The notes below the pieces were generated by a model that had not been told where the DNA came from, made no database searches, and saw nothing but the letters and a program-made list of their open reading frames with translations. A program made the translations under genes and the position numbers. A stretch of 64,000 bases of DNA. It comes from Pseudomonas sp. A-1. Lineage in GTDB: Bacteria > Pseudomonadota > Gammaproteobacteria > Pseudomonadales > Pseudomonadaceae. Of this stretch, positions 17,466 to 26,755 are shown piece after piece. Positions within the stretch are counted from its first letter, which is position 1; the number at the start of each line of letters is the position of its first letter. The stretch is taken from NCBI RefSeq assembly GCF_004801855.1, contig NZ_SSTC01000003.1, positions 1 to 64,000 on the forward strand, given 5' to 3'.

Positions 17466-18065
17466 TTAGTCGTCCTTGCGCACCACGTATATCCACGAAG
17501 TGGAATAACCTGGCAAAAGGCCATAACGCCCAAGAATATCAAAGCCGGCCTGCACCAGCTCGCCCTCGATGGCCTTGCCGGCGGGGAAACGCCCGGCCGG
17601 CAGCGACAGGATCAGGGTGTCGCGGGTGACGCGACGCAGCTCGCGCAACTGCTGGCGGAGTTGCAGCGCCTCGGCGCCGCACGGCAGCAGGCCGATGCCG
17701 AGAATGCAGTCGACCGCGTTGTCCGGCAGCAGCAGAGCCGCCGCGGTCCCCTGGAAGACCCTGACTCGCTCCGCCAGCCCGGCAGGCTGGGCGGCCAGCA
17801 CGGCATCGAGGCGCTGCTGCGAAGGTCCGGCGGCGAGGATGACCCGGTTGTCATGCTCGGCCAGCAGCGGCCAGCAGCGGCCAGCCTCGGGCGACAGGTC
17901 GAGGAGCAGGTTCGGCTCGCCGGCCAGTTTCAGCGCCCGGCGGAGCAGCTGCGCCTCGCGCCAGAGCAGCAGTCGCCGGCGCAGGGCGCCCCCCTGCCCT
18001 GCCGCGCAGGAGTGATCGCGCGAGTGCGCCAGTTGCTCGGGCTCGGCCGGACGAGGTCGTTCCAT
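17466..18065 (-). CDS. Methyltransferase-like protein, ColR-box linked
   Basis: This 199-residue cytoplasmic protein has the fold pattern of class I SAM methyltransferases. Its motif I is weak, LLLDLSPEAGR instead of LDxGxGxG, followed by an acidic strand end and VDCILGIGLL and RVTRDTLILSLPAGRF. Residues 28-45 are basic and helical. SAM binding is uncertain. The start ATG 18063-18065 is the one nearest a good ColR-box-like site 71 bases upstream. It is just downstream of colS, in the same orientation, and leads into ugd. In P. putida a gene after colS belongs to the ColR regulon. Function could be LPS core or lipid modification, but I cannot show this. A 10-bp repeat (CCAGCAGCGG, near 17861-17880) lies inside it. 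Confidence 0.7.
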   Translation of the reverse strand: MERPRPAEPEQLAHSRDHSCAAGQGGALRRRLLLWREAQLLRRALKLAGEPNLLLDLSPEAGRCWPLLAEHDNRVILAAGPSQQRLDAVLAAQPAGLAERVRVFQGTAAALLLPDNAVDCILGIGLLPCGAEALQLRQQLRELRRVTRDTLILSLPAGRFPAGKAIEGELVQAGFDILGRYGLLPGYSTSWIYVVRKDD

Positions 18066-18124
18066 ACGCGGAGATCCACAGGAAAGATGGCGCGTGACCC
18101 TAAGGTCCGAGCCATCAAGGGCGG

Positions 18125-18151
18125 GTGAACAGTATGTGAAAAAAACGTCAA
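18125..18151 (-). promoter_or_regulatory. ColR box before the methyltransferase-ugd operon
   Basis: Read on the minus strand, TTGACGTTTTTTTCAC (18151-18136) fits the published ColR consensus YYNASNNYTTTTTCAC at every position. Seven bases later comes TCAC (18128-18125), giving a TTCAC repeat spaced about 11 bp, as OmpR-family regulators like. It overlaps the colS stop codon and lies 71 bases before the methyltransferase ATG. Consensus is recalled from work on P. putida ColR. Confidence 0.75.
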
Positions 18152-19431
18152 GCGCCATGATCCAGGTCCACCTCGAAGCGACAGCCATGGGGCTCGACCG
18201 GCAGCAGGGCGATCCGCCAGCCCTCCTGGGCGCAGATCCGCTGCACCAGCGACAGGCCGAGGCCGAGACCGTCGCCACGCTCGCGGTCGCCGCGCACGAA
18301 AGGCTCGAACACCGACGCGCGCATCTCCTCGGGTATTCCGGCGCCGCTGTCATCGACGCTGAAGCCATGGGTCGACAGGCTCAGGCAGATCCGCCCGCTG
18401 TCGGTGTAGTGCCAGGCGTTGCGCAGCAGGTTGCCCAGTACCGCGCGCAGCAGCGGCGCGTTGTAGGGGTGGCCGGCCGGCGCCTCCGGGCCCGGCCGAT
18501 AGTCCAGCCGCAGGCCCTTGGCCTCGATCGGCTCGCGCCACTGCGCCACCAGCTCGTCGGCCACCTCGCGCAGGCTCGCCCGCGGTGCGCCGCCGCCCTG
18601 GGCGGATTGCGCGCGGGCCAGCTGCAGGAAGGTCTGCACCAGCTCGCGCATCTCGGCCGTGGCCCGGGCGATGCGCTGCACCTGACGACGCCCCCGCTCG
18701 TCCAGCGCCGGACTCTCCAGCAGCAGCTCGCAGGCGCCGGCCAGCACCATCAGCGGAGTGCGCAGTTCGTGGCTGACGTCGCTGGTGAACAGCTGCTCGC
18801 GGCTGAGCGCCTGACGCAGCTGGCTGAGGGTGCCATCGAAGGCCGCCGCCAGCTGGCCGACCTCGTCGGGCGCGTAGTCGGGCGCCAGCGGCGGCGCCAG
18901 CGCCAGCAACTGGTCGCGATGACGCACCTGGCGCGCCAGGCGGCTCACCGGCGCCATCACCCGCCGCGCCAGCAGCCAGCCGAGCCCCATGGCCAGCAGC
19001 ACGCTGGACAGGAAGCCCACCACCACCACCACATAGATCAGTTGCTCGCGCCGCTCGAAGTCGCTCTGGTCCTGCAGCAGCACGTAGCGGCGGCCGTCCA
19101 CCTGACGCACCATGGCGTGCCAGGCCTGCTCGCCGCGGAAGACCTCGTGGAACCCCTCGCCCAACGCGGCGACATCGACCGGCAGGGCGAACTCCTCGAC
19201 GCCGCCGGTGAAGTGGAACTGCTGGTCCGGGCGCGGCTGCGCGCGCCACTCGTCCATGGTCTCCATCTTCAGCAGACGGTCGAGGTCGCGCCCCAGCTGG
19301 GCGGACAGCAGGCGCTCCTCGACCACGTGGATGGTGGCCACGGTGCCCACGGCGAAGGTGCCGGCCACCAGCAGGCTCATCAGCGCGAAGGCGATGACGA
19401 TGCGCTGCGCCAGGCTGGGCTTAAAGCGCAT
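18148..19431 (-). CDS. colS: Sensor histidine kinase ColS
   Basis: This 427-residue inner-membrane kinase has transmembrane helices at about 11-33 and 131-155. The periplasmic loop between them is about 95 residues, followed by HAMP, then the phospho-acceptor H221 in SDVSHELRTPLM, and the ATPase domain (NLLRNAW, DSGAGIP, GLGLGLSL). The periplasmic loop keeps an ExxE motif at E126-E129, plus H35, E38, H95, E96 and H105. These are the residues I recall as metal-sensing (iron, zinc) in P. putida ColS. It starts 11 bases inside the 3' end of colR. ColS phosphorylates ColR in response to excess metal and envelope stress. Confidence 0.93.
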   Translation of the reverse strand: MRFKPSLAQRIVIAFALMSLLVAGTFAVGTVATIHVVEERLLSAQLGRDLDRLLKMETMDEWRAQPRPDQQFHFTGGVEEFALPVDVAALGEGFHEVFRGEQAWHAMVRQVDGRRYVLLQDQSDFERREQLIYVVVVVGFLSSVLLAMGLGWLLARRVMAPVSRLARQVRHRDQLLALAPPLAPDYAPDEVGQLAAAFDGTLSQLRQALSREQLFTSDVSHELRTPLMVLAGACELLLESPALDERGRRQVQRIARATAEMRELVQTFLQLARAQSAQGGGAPRASLREVADELVAQWREPIEAKGLRLDYRPGPEAPAGHPYNAPLLRAVLGNLLRNAWHYTDSGRICLSLSTHGFSVDDSGAGIPEEMRASVFEPFVRGDRERGDGLGLGLSLVQRICAQEGWRIALLPVEPHGCRFEVDLDHGA

Positions 19432-20104
19432 CGACACTCTCGGCCAGGCGGTAGCCGACACCGTGCACGGTGTGCAGCAGCGGGGCCGGGAAAGGCTTGT
19501 CGATCACCTGGCGCAGTTGGTGGATGTGGCTGCGCAGGCTGTCGCTGTCCGGGCAGTCGTCGCCCCACAGCGCTTCTTCCAGCGCCTCGCGGCGCAGCAC
19601 GTGGGGGCTCCTCTGCATCAGCAGGGCGAGCAGCTTGAGGCCCAGCGGATTGAGCTTGAGGCGCCGGCCGGCGCGGGCCACCTCGAGGGTGTCGAGGTCG
19701 TAGCTGAGATCGGCCACCTGCAGCAGCCGGCGCGCCGCGCCCTGGCTGCGGCGCAGCACCGCCTCGATGCGCGCGGCCAGCTCGCTCATGGCGAACGGCT
19801 TGACCAGGTAGTCGTCGGCGCCGGCCTTGAAGCCCTGCAGACGGTCGTCGAGCTGGTCGCGGGCGGTGAGCATGATCACCGGCACGCTGCTGCGGCCCTC
19901 CTCGCGCAGGCGCCGGCACAGGCTGTAGCCGTCCAGGCCGGGCAGCATCACGTCGAGCACCAGCAGGTCGTAGTGCCCGCTGCTGGCCAGGTTCAGCCCC
20001 GACAGGCCGTCCTGCGCACAGTCGACGCTGTAGCCCTTGAGTTCCAGATAGTCGGCCAGGTTGGCCAGGATGTCGCGATTGTCTTCGACCAGCAGGATAC
20101 GCAT
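19421..20104 (-). CDS. colR: Response regulator ColR
   Basis: This 227-residue OmpR-family DNA-binding regulator has a receiver domain with the phosphorylation site D51 in DLLVLDVMLPGLDG, plus the K in GADDYLVKPF. A winged-helix domain at the C-terminus ends HTVHGVGYRLAE. It overlaps colS by 11 bases. ColR acts on genes with the box YYNASNNYTTTTTCAC, and such sites are present on both sides of this locus, before the LTA-synthase-like gene and before the methyltransferase-ugd operon. The region upstream of colR (20105-20184) shows no clear ColR site on its own strand. Confidence 0.93.
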   Translation of the reverse strand: MRILLVEDNRDILANLADYLELKGYSVDCAQDGLSGLNLASSGHYDLLVLDVMLPGLDGYSLCRRLREEGRSSVPVIMLTARDQLDDRLQGFKAGADDYLVKPFAMSELAARIEAVLRRSQGAARRLLQVADLSYDLDTLEVARAGRRLKLNPLGLKLLALLMQRSPHVLRREALEEALWGDDCPDSDSLRSHIHQLRQVIDKPFPAPLLHTVHGVGYRLAESVDAL

Positions 20105-20184
20105 GCAGTCACCTCTACCGCCAGGATCGCACGGGCGGGTTAGGGAAATCTTAAGAGCCGGAAAGTTACCGCACGCCGCCCGCC

Positions 20185-20211
20185 TTGACACATTTTTCAT
20201 GCGCCGCTCAC
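20185..20211 (+). promoter_or_regulatory. ColR-box-like site before the LTA-synthase-like gene
   Basis: TTGACACATTTTTCAT (20185-20200) matches the ColR consensus YYNASNNYTTTTTCAC at 14 of 16 positions. As at the site before the methyltransferase gene, TCAC follows after seven bases (20208-20211). It lies 69 bases before the ATG at 20269, almost the same spacing. TTGACA could also be a -35 element, so the site may combine both. Confidence 0.6.
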
Positions 20212-20268
20212 GTCGGCATGACGTCCGCGCGCGCAGTCTGCGCGCGCTCAACCGCTTCGGACCCCGTC

Positions 20269-22251
20269 ATGCCACAACTCCTACGCTCCGCGCCCCTGCG
20301 CTACCTGTTCCTGCTGCTGGCTTGCTGGCTGGCCCTGTTCACCCTGACCCGTGCCGCGCTGCTGCTCGGCCACTGGAGCGAGGCCGCCCTGGCGCCGCTG
20401 CAGGTCGCCGCGCTGTTCGGCACCGGCCTGCTCTACGACCTCGGCTTCCTCGCCTTCGCCGCCGCGCCGCTGGCCCTCTACCTGCTGCTGTGCCCGCCAT
20501 CCCTGTGGCGCCGCCCCGGCCACCGCCTGTGGCTGCAGGCGCTGTTCGCCGTCAGCCTGTTCGCCATGCTGTTCGGCGCGCTGGCCGAATGGCTGTTCTG
20601 GGACGAGTTCGGCGTGCGCTTCAACTTCATCGCCGTCGACTACCTGGTGTACTCGGAGGAAGTGCTGCACAACATCCTCGAGTCCTATCCGGTGTTCCGC
20701 CTGCTCGGTGCCATCGCCGTCCTCGCCATCGGCCTGACCATCGCCCTGCGACCGTGCCTGCGCCGCGCGCTGGACGCTGAAATGCCGCCATTGCCCCGCC
20801 GCCTGGCCGCCTTCGCCCTGCTCGTCGCCTGCAGCGGCCTGGGTTTCGCGCTGCTCGACCAGCAGTCCCCGCGCGGCCTGGGCGGCAATGCCTACCAGCG
20901 CGAACTGGCGAGCAACGGCCCGTACCAGTTCTTCGCCGCCTTCCGCAACAACGAGCTGGACTACCCGCAGTTCTACCCGACCCTGGGCATGGACAAGGTA
21001 GCCAGCATCCTGCGCGAGGAGCTGCAGGCGCCCAACGCCCGCTTCCACGCCGGCGAACCGCTGAATATCCGCCGGCAGATCGACAACCCCGGCCCGCCGG
21101 CCCGGCTCAACGTGGTGCTGGTCACCATCGAGAGCCTGTCGGCCAGGTACCTCGGCAGCTTCGGCGACAGCCGCGGCCTGACCCCCAACCTCGACCGGCT
21201 GCGCAAGGACAGCCTGACCTTCAGCAACTTCTACGCCACCGGCACCCGCACCGACCGCGGCCTGGAAGCCATCACCCTGTCGGTGCCGCCGACCCCGGGG
21301 CGCTCCATCGTCAAGCGCATCGGTCGCGAGAGCGGCTACGCCAGCCTCGGCCAGCAGCTCAAGGCCCACGGCTACGACAGCGTGTTCGTCTACGGCGGAC
21401 GCGGCTACTTCGACAACATGAACGCCTTCTTCGGCGGCAACGGCTACCGCATCGTCGACCAGAGCAGCGTGCCCGACAGCGAGATCCACTTCGCCAACGC
21501 CTGGGGCATGGCCGACGAGGATCTCTACGCCCAGGCGATGAAGATCGCCGACGCCGACCATGCCGCCGGCAAGCCGTTCCTGCTGCAGCTGATGACCACC
21601 TCCAACCACCGCCCCTATACCTATCCGGACGGGCGCATCGACATCACTTCCGGCGATGGCCGCGAGGGGGCGGTGAAATACACCGACTGGGCCATCGGCG
21701 ACTTCCTCGCCAAGGCGCGGCAGAAACCCTGGTTCGACGACACGCTGTTCGTCTTCGTCGCCGACCACTGCGCCGGCAGCGCCGGCAAGGAAGACCTGCC
21801 GGTGGCCAACTACCACATCCCGCTGTTCATCCACGCGCCCAAGTGGATCCAGCCGCGCGAGGACGGCCAACTGGCCAGCCAGGTCGATCTGGCGCCGACC
21901 CTGCTCGGCCTGCTCGGCCTGGACTACCAGTCGACCTTCTTCGGCCGCGACCTGCGCGTGCCGGCCAGCAACCCGCCGCGCGTGCTGATCGGCAACTACC
22001 AGCACCTCGGCCTGTTCGACGGTACCGACCTGGCGATCCTCAGCCCGCCGAAGCAGATGCGCCGCCACGACGACGCGCTCGGCGCCAGCCGTGAAAGCGC
22101 AGCCGCGCTCGACGATCCGCTGATCGAGCGCGACATCGCCTACTACCAGGCCGCCAGCTACGCTTTCCGCCACGGCCTGCTGACCTGGAACGGCCAGTTG
22201 CCGCCGGCGGAGTTCGGCCTGGGACAGCACACCGAGAGCGCGCGCCGATGA
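20269..22251 (+). CDS. LTA-synthase-like sulfatase-fold phosphotransferase
   Basis: This 660-residue inner-membrane protein has about five N-terminal transmembrane helices (first about 280 residues), then a periplasmic alkaline-phosphatase/sulfatase-fold domain. Motifs are NVVLVTIESLSARYLGSFG (metal site), then TGTRTDRGLE with the likely nucleophile threonine, and FVADHCAG plus PLFIHAP near the metal site. These match LTA synthase-family and phosphoethanolamine-transferase-like proteins. I start at ATG 20269. The frame extends 28 residues upstream, but that stretch contains the ColR-box region and is not membrane-like. It overlaps the PAP2 gene by ATGA. Substrate not shown; probably decorates lipid A, LPS core or periplasmic glucans with a phosphoalcohol. 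Confidence 0.87.
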   Translation: MPQLLRSAPLRYLFLLLACWLALFTLTRAALLLGHWSEAALAPLQVAALFGTGLLYDLGFLAFAAAPLALYLLLCPPSLWRRPGHRLWLQALFAVSLFAMLFGALAEWLFWDEFGVRFNFIAVDYLVYSEEVLHNILESYPVFRLLGAIAVLAIGLTIALRPCLRRALDAEMPPLPRRLAAFALLVACSGLGFALLDQQSPRGLGGNAYQRELASNGPYQFFAAFRNNELDYPQFYPTLGMDKVASILREELQAPNARFHAGEPLNIRRQIDNPGPPARLNVVLVTIESLSARYLGSFGDSRGLTPNLDRLRKDSLTFSNFYATGTRTDRGLEAITLSVPPTPGRSIVKRIGRESGYASLGQQLKAHGYDSVFVYGGRGYFDNMNAFFGGNGYRIVDQSSVPDSEIHFANAWGMADEDLYAQAMKIADADHAAGKPFLLQLMTTSNHRPYTYPDGRIDITSGDGREGAVKYTDWAIGDFLAKARQKPWFDDTLFVFVADHCAGSAGKEDLPVANYHIPLFIHAPKWIQPREDGQLASQVDLAPTLLGLLGLDYQSTFFGRDLRVPASNPPRVLIGNYQHLGLFDGTDLAILSPPKQMRRHDDALGASRESAAALDDPLIERDIAYYQAASYAFRHGLLTWNGQLPPAEFGLGQHTESARR

Positions 22252-22991
22252 ACCACTCGACTCCGGGCGCCTCGCGCCCGCTGCGCATCGGGCTGGCCCT
22301 CGTCCTGCCCGCGACGCTGATCGCCCTGCTCCTGCTGGTCGAGCCGACCCGGCTCGACTTCGCCATCTCCGACCTGTTCTACCGGCCGGGCGTCGGCTTC
22401 GCCGGCAAGCACAGCTACTGGCTGGAGAACGTCCTCCACGACCGCGCCAAGCAGGGGGTGATCCTCATCGGCGTGCTGGCCATCGCCGGCCTGCTGGCCA
22501 GCTGGCTGCACCGGCCGTGGGCCGCCTGGCGGCGGCCGCTCGGCTATGTGGTGCTGGCCATGGCGCTGTCCACCGCCATCGTCAGCCCGGTGAAAACCCT
22601 CACCGGCGTGCATTGCCCCTGGGATCTGACCCGCTACGGCGGCGCGGAAACCTACACGCCGCTGCTCGCCGAGCGCGCCCCGGTGGTCGACAGCCCCGGC
22701 CGCTGCTGGCCGGGCGGCCACGCCAGCAGCGGCTTCACCCTGTTCGCCCTGTACTTCGTCCTGCGCGACCGCCGGCCACGCCTGGCCCGCGCCGCCCTGC
22801 TGTTCGCCCTGGGACTGGGTTCGCTGTTCTCCGTCGGCCGGGTCATGCAGGGCGCGCACTTCCTGTCGCACAACCTGTGGACCGCGCTGTTCGACTGGAT
22901 GATCTGCCTGGGCTGCTATCGCCTGCTGCTCTACCGTCCGGCAGCGGCGCTGCAGCCGGCTCCCCCGTTCGAGACGGCGCCCCGGCGCTGA
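22248..22991 (+). CDS. PAP2-family membrane phosphatase
   Basis: This 247-residue inner-membrane protein has about six transmembrane helices and belongs to the PAP2 lipid phosphatase family. The motifs run KTLTGVHCPWDL (first motif, with CPWD), RCWPGGHASSGF (the PSGH motif with its catalytic His) and SVGRVMQGAHFLSHNLWTALFDW (R and H of the third motif). Relatives include LpxE/LpxF/LpxT-type enzymes that act on lipid A or undecaprenyl pyrophosphate at the periplasmic face. The 4-base ATGA overlap with the LTA-synthase-like gene shows coupling. With the upstream ColR-box-like site the pair is likely ColR-regulated envelope remodelling. Confidence 0.87.
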   Translation: MNHSTPGASRPLRIGLALVLPATLIALLLLVEPTRLDFAISDLFYRPGVGFAGKHSYWLENVLHDRAKQGVILIGVLAIAGLLASWLHRPWAAWRRPLGYVVLAMALSTAIVSPVKTLTGVHCPWDLTRYGGAETYTPLLAERAPVVDSPGRCWPGGHASSGFTLFALYFVLRDRRPRLARAALLFALGLGSLFSVGRVMQGAHFLSHNLWTALFDWMICLGCYRLLLYRPAAALQPAPPFETAPRR

Positions 22992-23005
22992 CTCACGGGC
23001 AATAA

Positions 23006-23034
23006 AAAACCCCGCGCCAGAGGCGCGGGGTTTT
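23006..23034. terminator. Bidirectional terminator between PAP2 gene and groEL
   Basis: AAAACCCCGCGCC (23006-23018) pairs perfectly with GGCGCGGGGTTTT (23022-23034) with a 3-base loop. The T-run on one side and A-run on the other serve both the plus-strand PAP2 gene and minus-strand groEL. Confidence 0.93.
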
Positions 23035-23059
23035 CGTTACGGGCGGAAGGCCGGTCGGC

Positions 23060-24706
<1,647 letters not shown>

Positions 24707-24753
24707 CTAAACCTCGGATGGAATTCAGGAAATGCGCGAAAAGCGGCGGGAAA

Positions 24754-25047
24754 TCAGTCTTCCAGGACGGCGAGGATTTCGCTCTCGCCCATCACCAGCA
24801 GGTCTTCGCCGTCGACCTTGACGGTGTTGCTGCCCGAGTACGGGCCGAACACCACCTTGTCGCCGACCTTGACGGCCAGCGGGCGCACTTCGCCGTTGTC
24901 CAGAACGCGACCGGCGCCGACAGCGACGACTTCACCGCGATTCGGTTTCTCGGCAGCGGAACCCGGCAGGACGATGCCGCCTGCGGTCTTGGTTTCTTCT
25001 TCGCTGCGACGAATCACGACGCGGTCATGCAGAGGACGAAGCTTCAT
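24754..25047 (-). CDS. groES: Co-chaperonin GroES (Hsp10)
   Basis: This 97-residue heptameric lid of GroEL starts [18 protein letters not shown], the family signature. Its mobile loop ([19 protein letters not shown]) is intact and contacts GroEL. The ATG is preceded by AGGAGAGATCGACA, a good ribosome binding site. It is the first gene of the groESL operon. A sigma-32 promoter (25192-25219, minus strand) gives a leader of about 140 bases. Confidence 0.98.
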   Translation of the reverse strand: MKLRPLHDRVVIRRSEEETKTAGGIVLPGSAAEKPNRGEVVAVGAGRVLDNGEVRPLAVKVGDKVVFGPYSGSNTVKVDGEDLLVMGESEILAVLED

Positions 25048-25191
25048 TGTCGATCTCTCCTAACAGGTTGTTTCCAGCTGCCGGTGAAGTTCACCGGCGG
25101 GTTGGTAGATTCCGGCGTTGCCGGGAGCGACGCGCGGGGCACGTCGCGAAAGTCTGGGCGGTGATTGCTCGGCAATCCTGCGCTGACCGCT

Positions 25192-25219
25192 AGATGAGGG
25201 CCGGCCAGGGCATTTCAAG
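25192..25219 (-). promoter_or_regulatory. Sigma-32 heat-shock promoter of groESL
   Basis: On the minus strand CTTGAA (25219-25214, -35) is followed after 13 bases by CCCTCATCT (25200-25192, -10). This fits the sigma-32 consensus (CTTGAA, 13-15 bp, CCCCATnT) closely. It lies about 145 bases before the groES ATG. Confidence 0.8.
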
Positions 25220-25238
25220 GGGCAGGACAAAAAAAATT

Positions 25239-25679
25239 TCAGTCGTCGTGGCGCTGCCACTCGCCCTCGATGACCTGCGGGCGCGACTGGGCTGGCTCGT
25301 GCGCCGCTTGGCCGGCCTGCGGGCGACGGCGGGCGGCGCTGCGCAGCAGACGCTGGCGCAGCGCGTGGCGGGTGAACGGCAGCAGGCAGAGGATGCCGAG
25401 AACGTCGCTGATCAAGCCGGGCAGCAGCAGCAGGAAGCCGCCGAGGGCCAGCAGCAGGCCGTCGAGCATCTCCTGCTCCGGCGCCTCGCCGGCGAGCAGC
25501 CGGGCTCGGGCGCGCCAGGCGGTGGCCGGTCCGGCGATGCGCAGCAGGAAGCCACCGGCCAGGGCGCTGGCGACCACCAGCAGCAGGGTGGCCAGCACGC
25601 CGATGTGGCTGCCGACCGCGATCAGCACGGCCAGCTCGAGCAGTGGGAAGAGGATGAAGGCGGACAGCAGTAGGCGCAT
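25239..25679 (-). CDS. fxsA: FxsA family membrane protein
   Basis: This 146-residue inner-membrane protein has about four hydrophobic helices followed by a basic, disordered cytoplasmic tail. The family signature is FILFPLLELAVLIAVGSHIG near the start and LLLLPGLISDVLGILCLLPFTR in the middle. In E. coli, FxsA suppresses phage T7 exclusion by F plasmid; its normal role is unclear. It lies just upstream of groESL with the same orientation, as in P. aeruginosa. The start at 25679 is preceded by a weak ribosome binding site. A longer in-frame start to 25889 is possible but unlikely. Confidence 0.85.
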   Translation of the reverse strand: MRLLLSAFILFPLLELAVLIAVGSHIGVLATLLLVVASALAGGFLLRIAGPATAWRARARLLAGEAPEQEMLDGLLLALGGFLLLLPGLISDVLGILCLLPFTRHALRQRLLRSAARRRPQAGQAAHEPAQSRPQVIEGEWQRHDD

Positions 25680-25960
25680 CGAATCGGTTTTCCGGAACGG
25701 GCGGGACAGCCCAATGTGACACGAGATGGCGCCCGCGTCAGGCGAATTCAAGCCCGCCGCCCGCCACCCGTCGACCGAAACGCATCCGGACGCGCACCGC
25801 CACCGAGAAAATTCTTGACTATCAAGCCCGCCGATGCTGCACTGCAAAAGACGCTCAGGGAATGAATCCTCGCAGAGAATCCGTCGCAACGGACAGGGGC
25901 TCCGGAACCTCCGCAGCCACCGGCGAGGCCAACAAACAATACAAGCAGGGGGATTCCCTC

Positions 25961-26719
25961 ATGCAACTCAAAGACAAGGTCATCATCATCACCGGCGGCG
26001 GCCAGGGCCTCGGCCGGGCCATGGCCGAATACCTTTCCTGCCGCGGTGCAAAACTGGCATTGGTCGACCTCAACCCGGAAAAACTGGACCAGGCAGTGAG
26101 CGCCTGCCAGGCCAACGGTGTCGAGGCGCGCGCCTACGTGTGCAACGTCGCCGACGAGGCGCAGGTCGAGGGCATGGTGCAGCAGGTGGCCGCCGACTTC
26201 GGCGCCATCCACGGACTGATCAACAACGCCGGCATCCTGCGCGACGGCATGCTGCTCAAGGTCAGGGACGGCGTCATCGAGAAGCTGCCGCTGGCGCAGT
26301 GGCAGGCAGTGCTTGACGTCAACCTGACCGGCCCCTTCCTGTGCACCCGCGAGGTGGCGGCGAAGATGATCGAACTCAAGTGCGCAGGCGCCATCGTCAA
26401 CATCTCCTCGGTGTCGCGCGCCGGCAACATGGGGCAGAGCAACTATTCCGCGGCCAAGGCCGGGGTGGCCTCGCTGACCGTGGTGTGGGCCAAGGAGCTG
26501 GCGCGCCACGGCATCCGCGTCGGCGCCATCGCCCCCGGCTTCATCGGCACCGAGATGGTCGCCAGCATGAAGCCCGAGGCCCTGGAGCGCATGACCTCGG
26601 CGATCCCGCTCCGGCGTCTGGGCCAGCCCGAGGAGATCGCCCAGGCTGCCGCCTTCATCTTCGAGAGCGACTACTTCACCGGTCGCGTGCTCGAGCTGGA
26701 CGGCGGCATCCGCCTGTAA
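25961..26719 (+). CDS. SDR-family oxidoreductase
   Basis: This 252-residue NAD(P)-dependent short-chain dehydrogenase/reductase is close in type to FabG-like 3-oxoacyl reductases. The cofactor site is TGGGQGLG (13-20). The NNAG motif appears as INNAGILRDG, and the catalytic Ser, Tyr and Lys lie in NISSVSRAGNMGQSNYSAAKAG. C-terminal IAPGFIGTEM and LELDGG are family motifs. ATG 25961 follows an AGGGGG ribosome binding site; the frame is open 33 codons further upstream but lacks a signal or family sequence. A TTGACT (25814-25819) may be part of the promoter. The substrate is not predictable from sequence. Confidence 0.88.
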   Translation: MQLKDKVIIITGGGQGLGRAMAEYLSCRGAKLALVDLNPEKLDQAVSACQANGVEARAYVCNVADEAQVEGMVQQVAADFGAIHGLINNAGILRDGMLLKVRDGVIEKLPLAQWQAVLDVNLTGPFLCTREVAAKMIELKCAGAIVNISSVSRAGNMGQSNYSAAKAGVASLTVVWAKELARHGIRVGAIAPGFIGTEMVASMKPEALERMTSAIPLRRLGQPEEIAQAAAFIFESDYFTGRVLELDGGIRL

Positions 26720-26755
26720 GGCCGACAGCGGCAGGCGGACGCTCCGGCGTCCGCC

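Noticed and set aside
17861-17884. Tandem CCAGCAGCGG repeat
   Set aside because: Only about two and a half copies inside a coding region; not a CRISPR array or a known regulatory repeat.
20281-22230. 649-codon minus-strand frame over the LTA-synthase-like gene
   Set aside because: Antisense shadow; the plus-strand protein has intact sulfatase-fold motifs and membrane helices.
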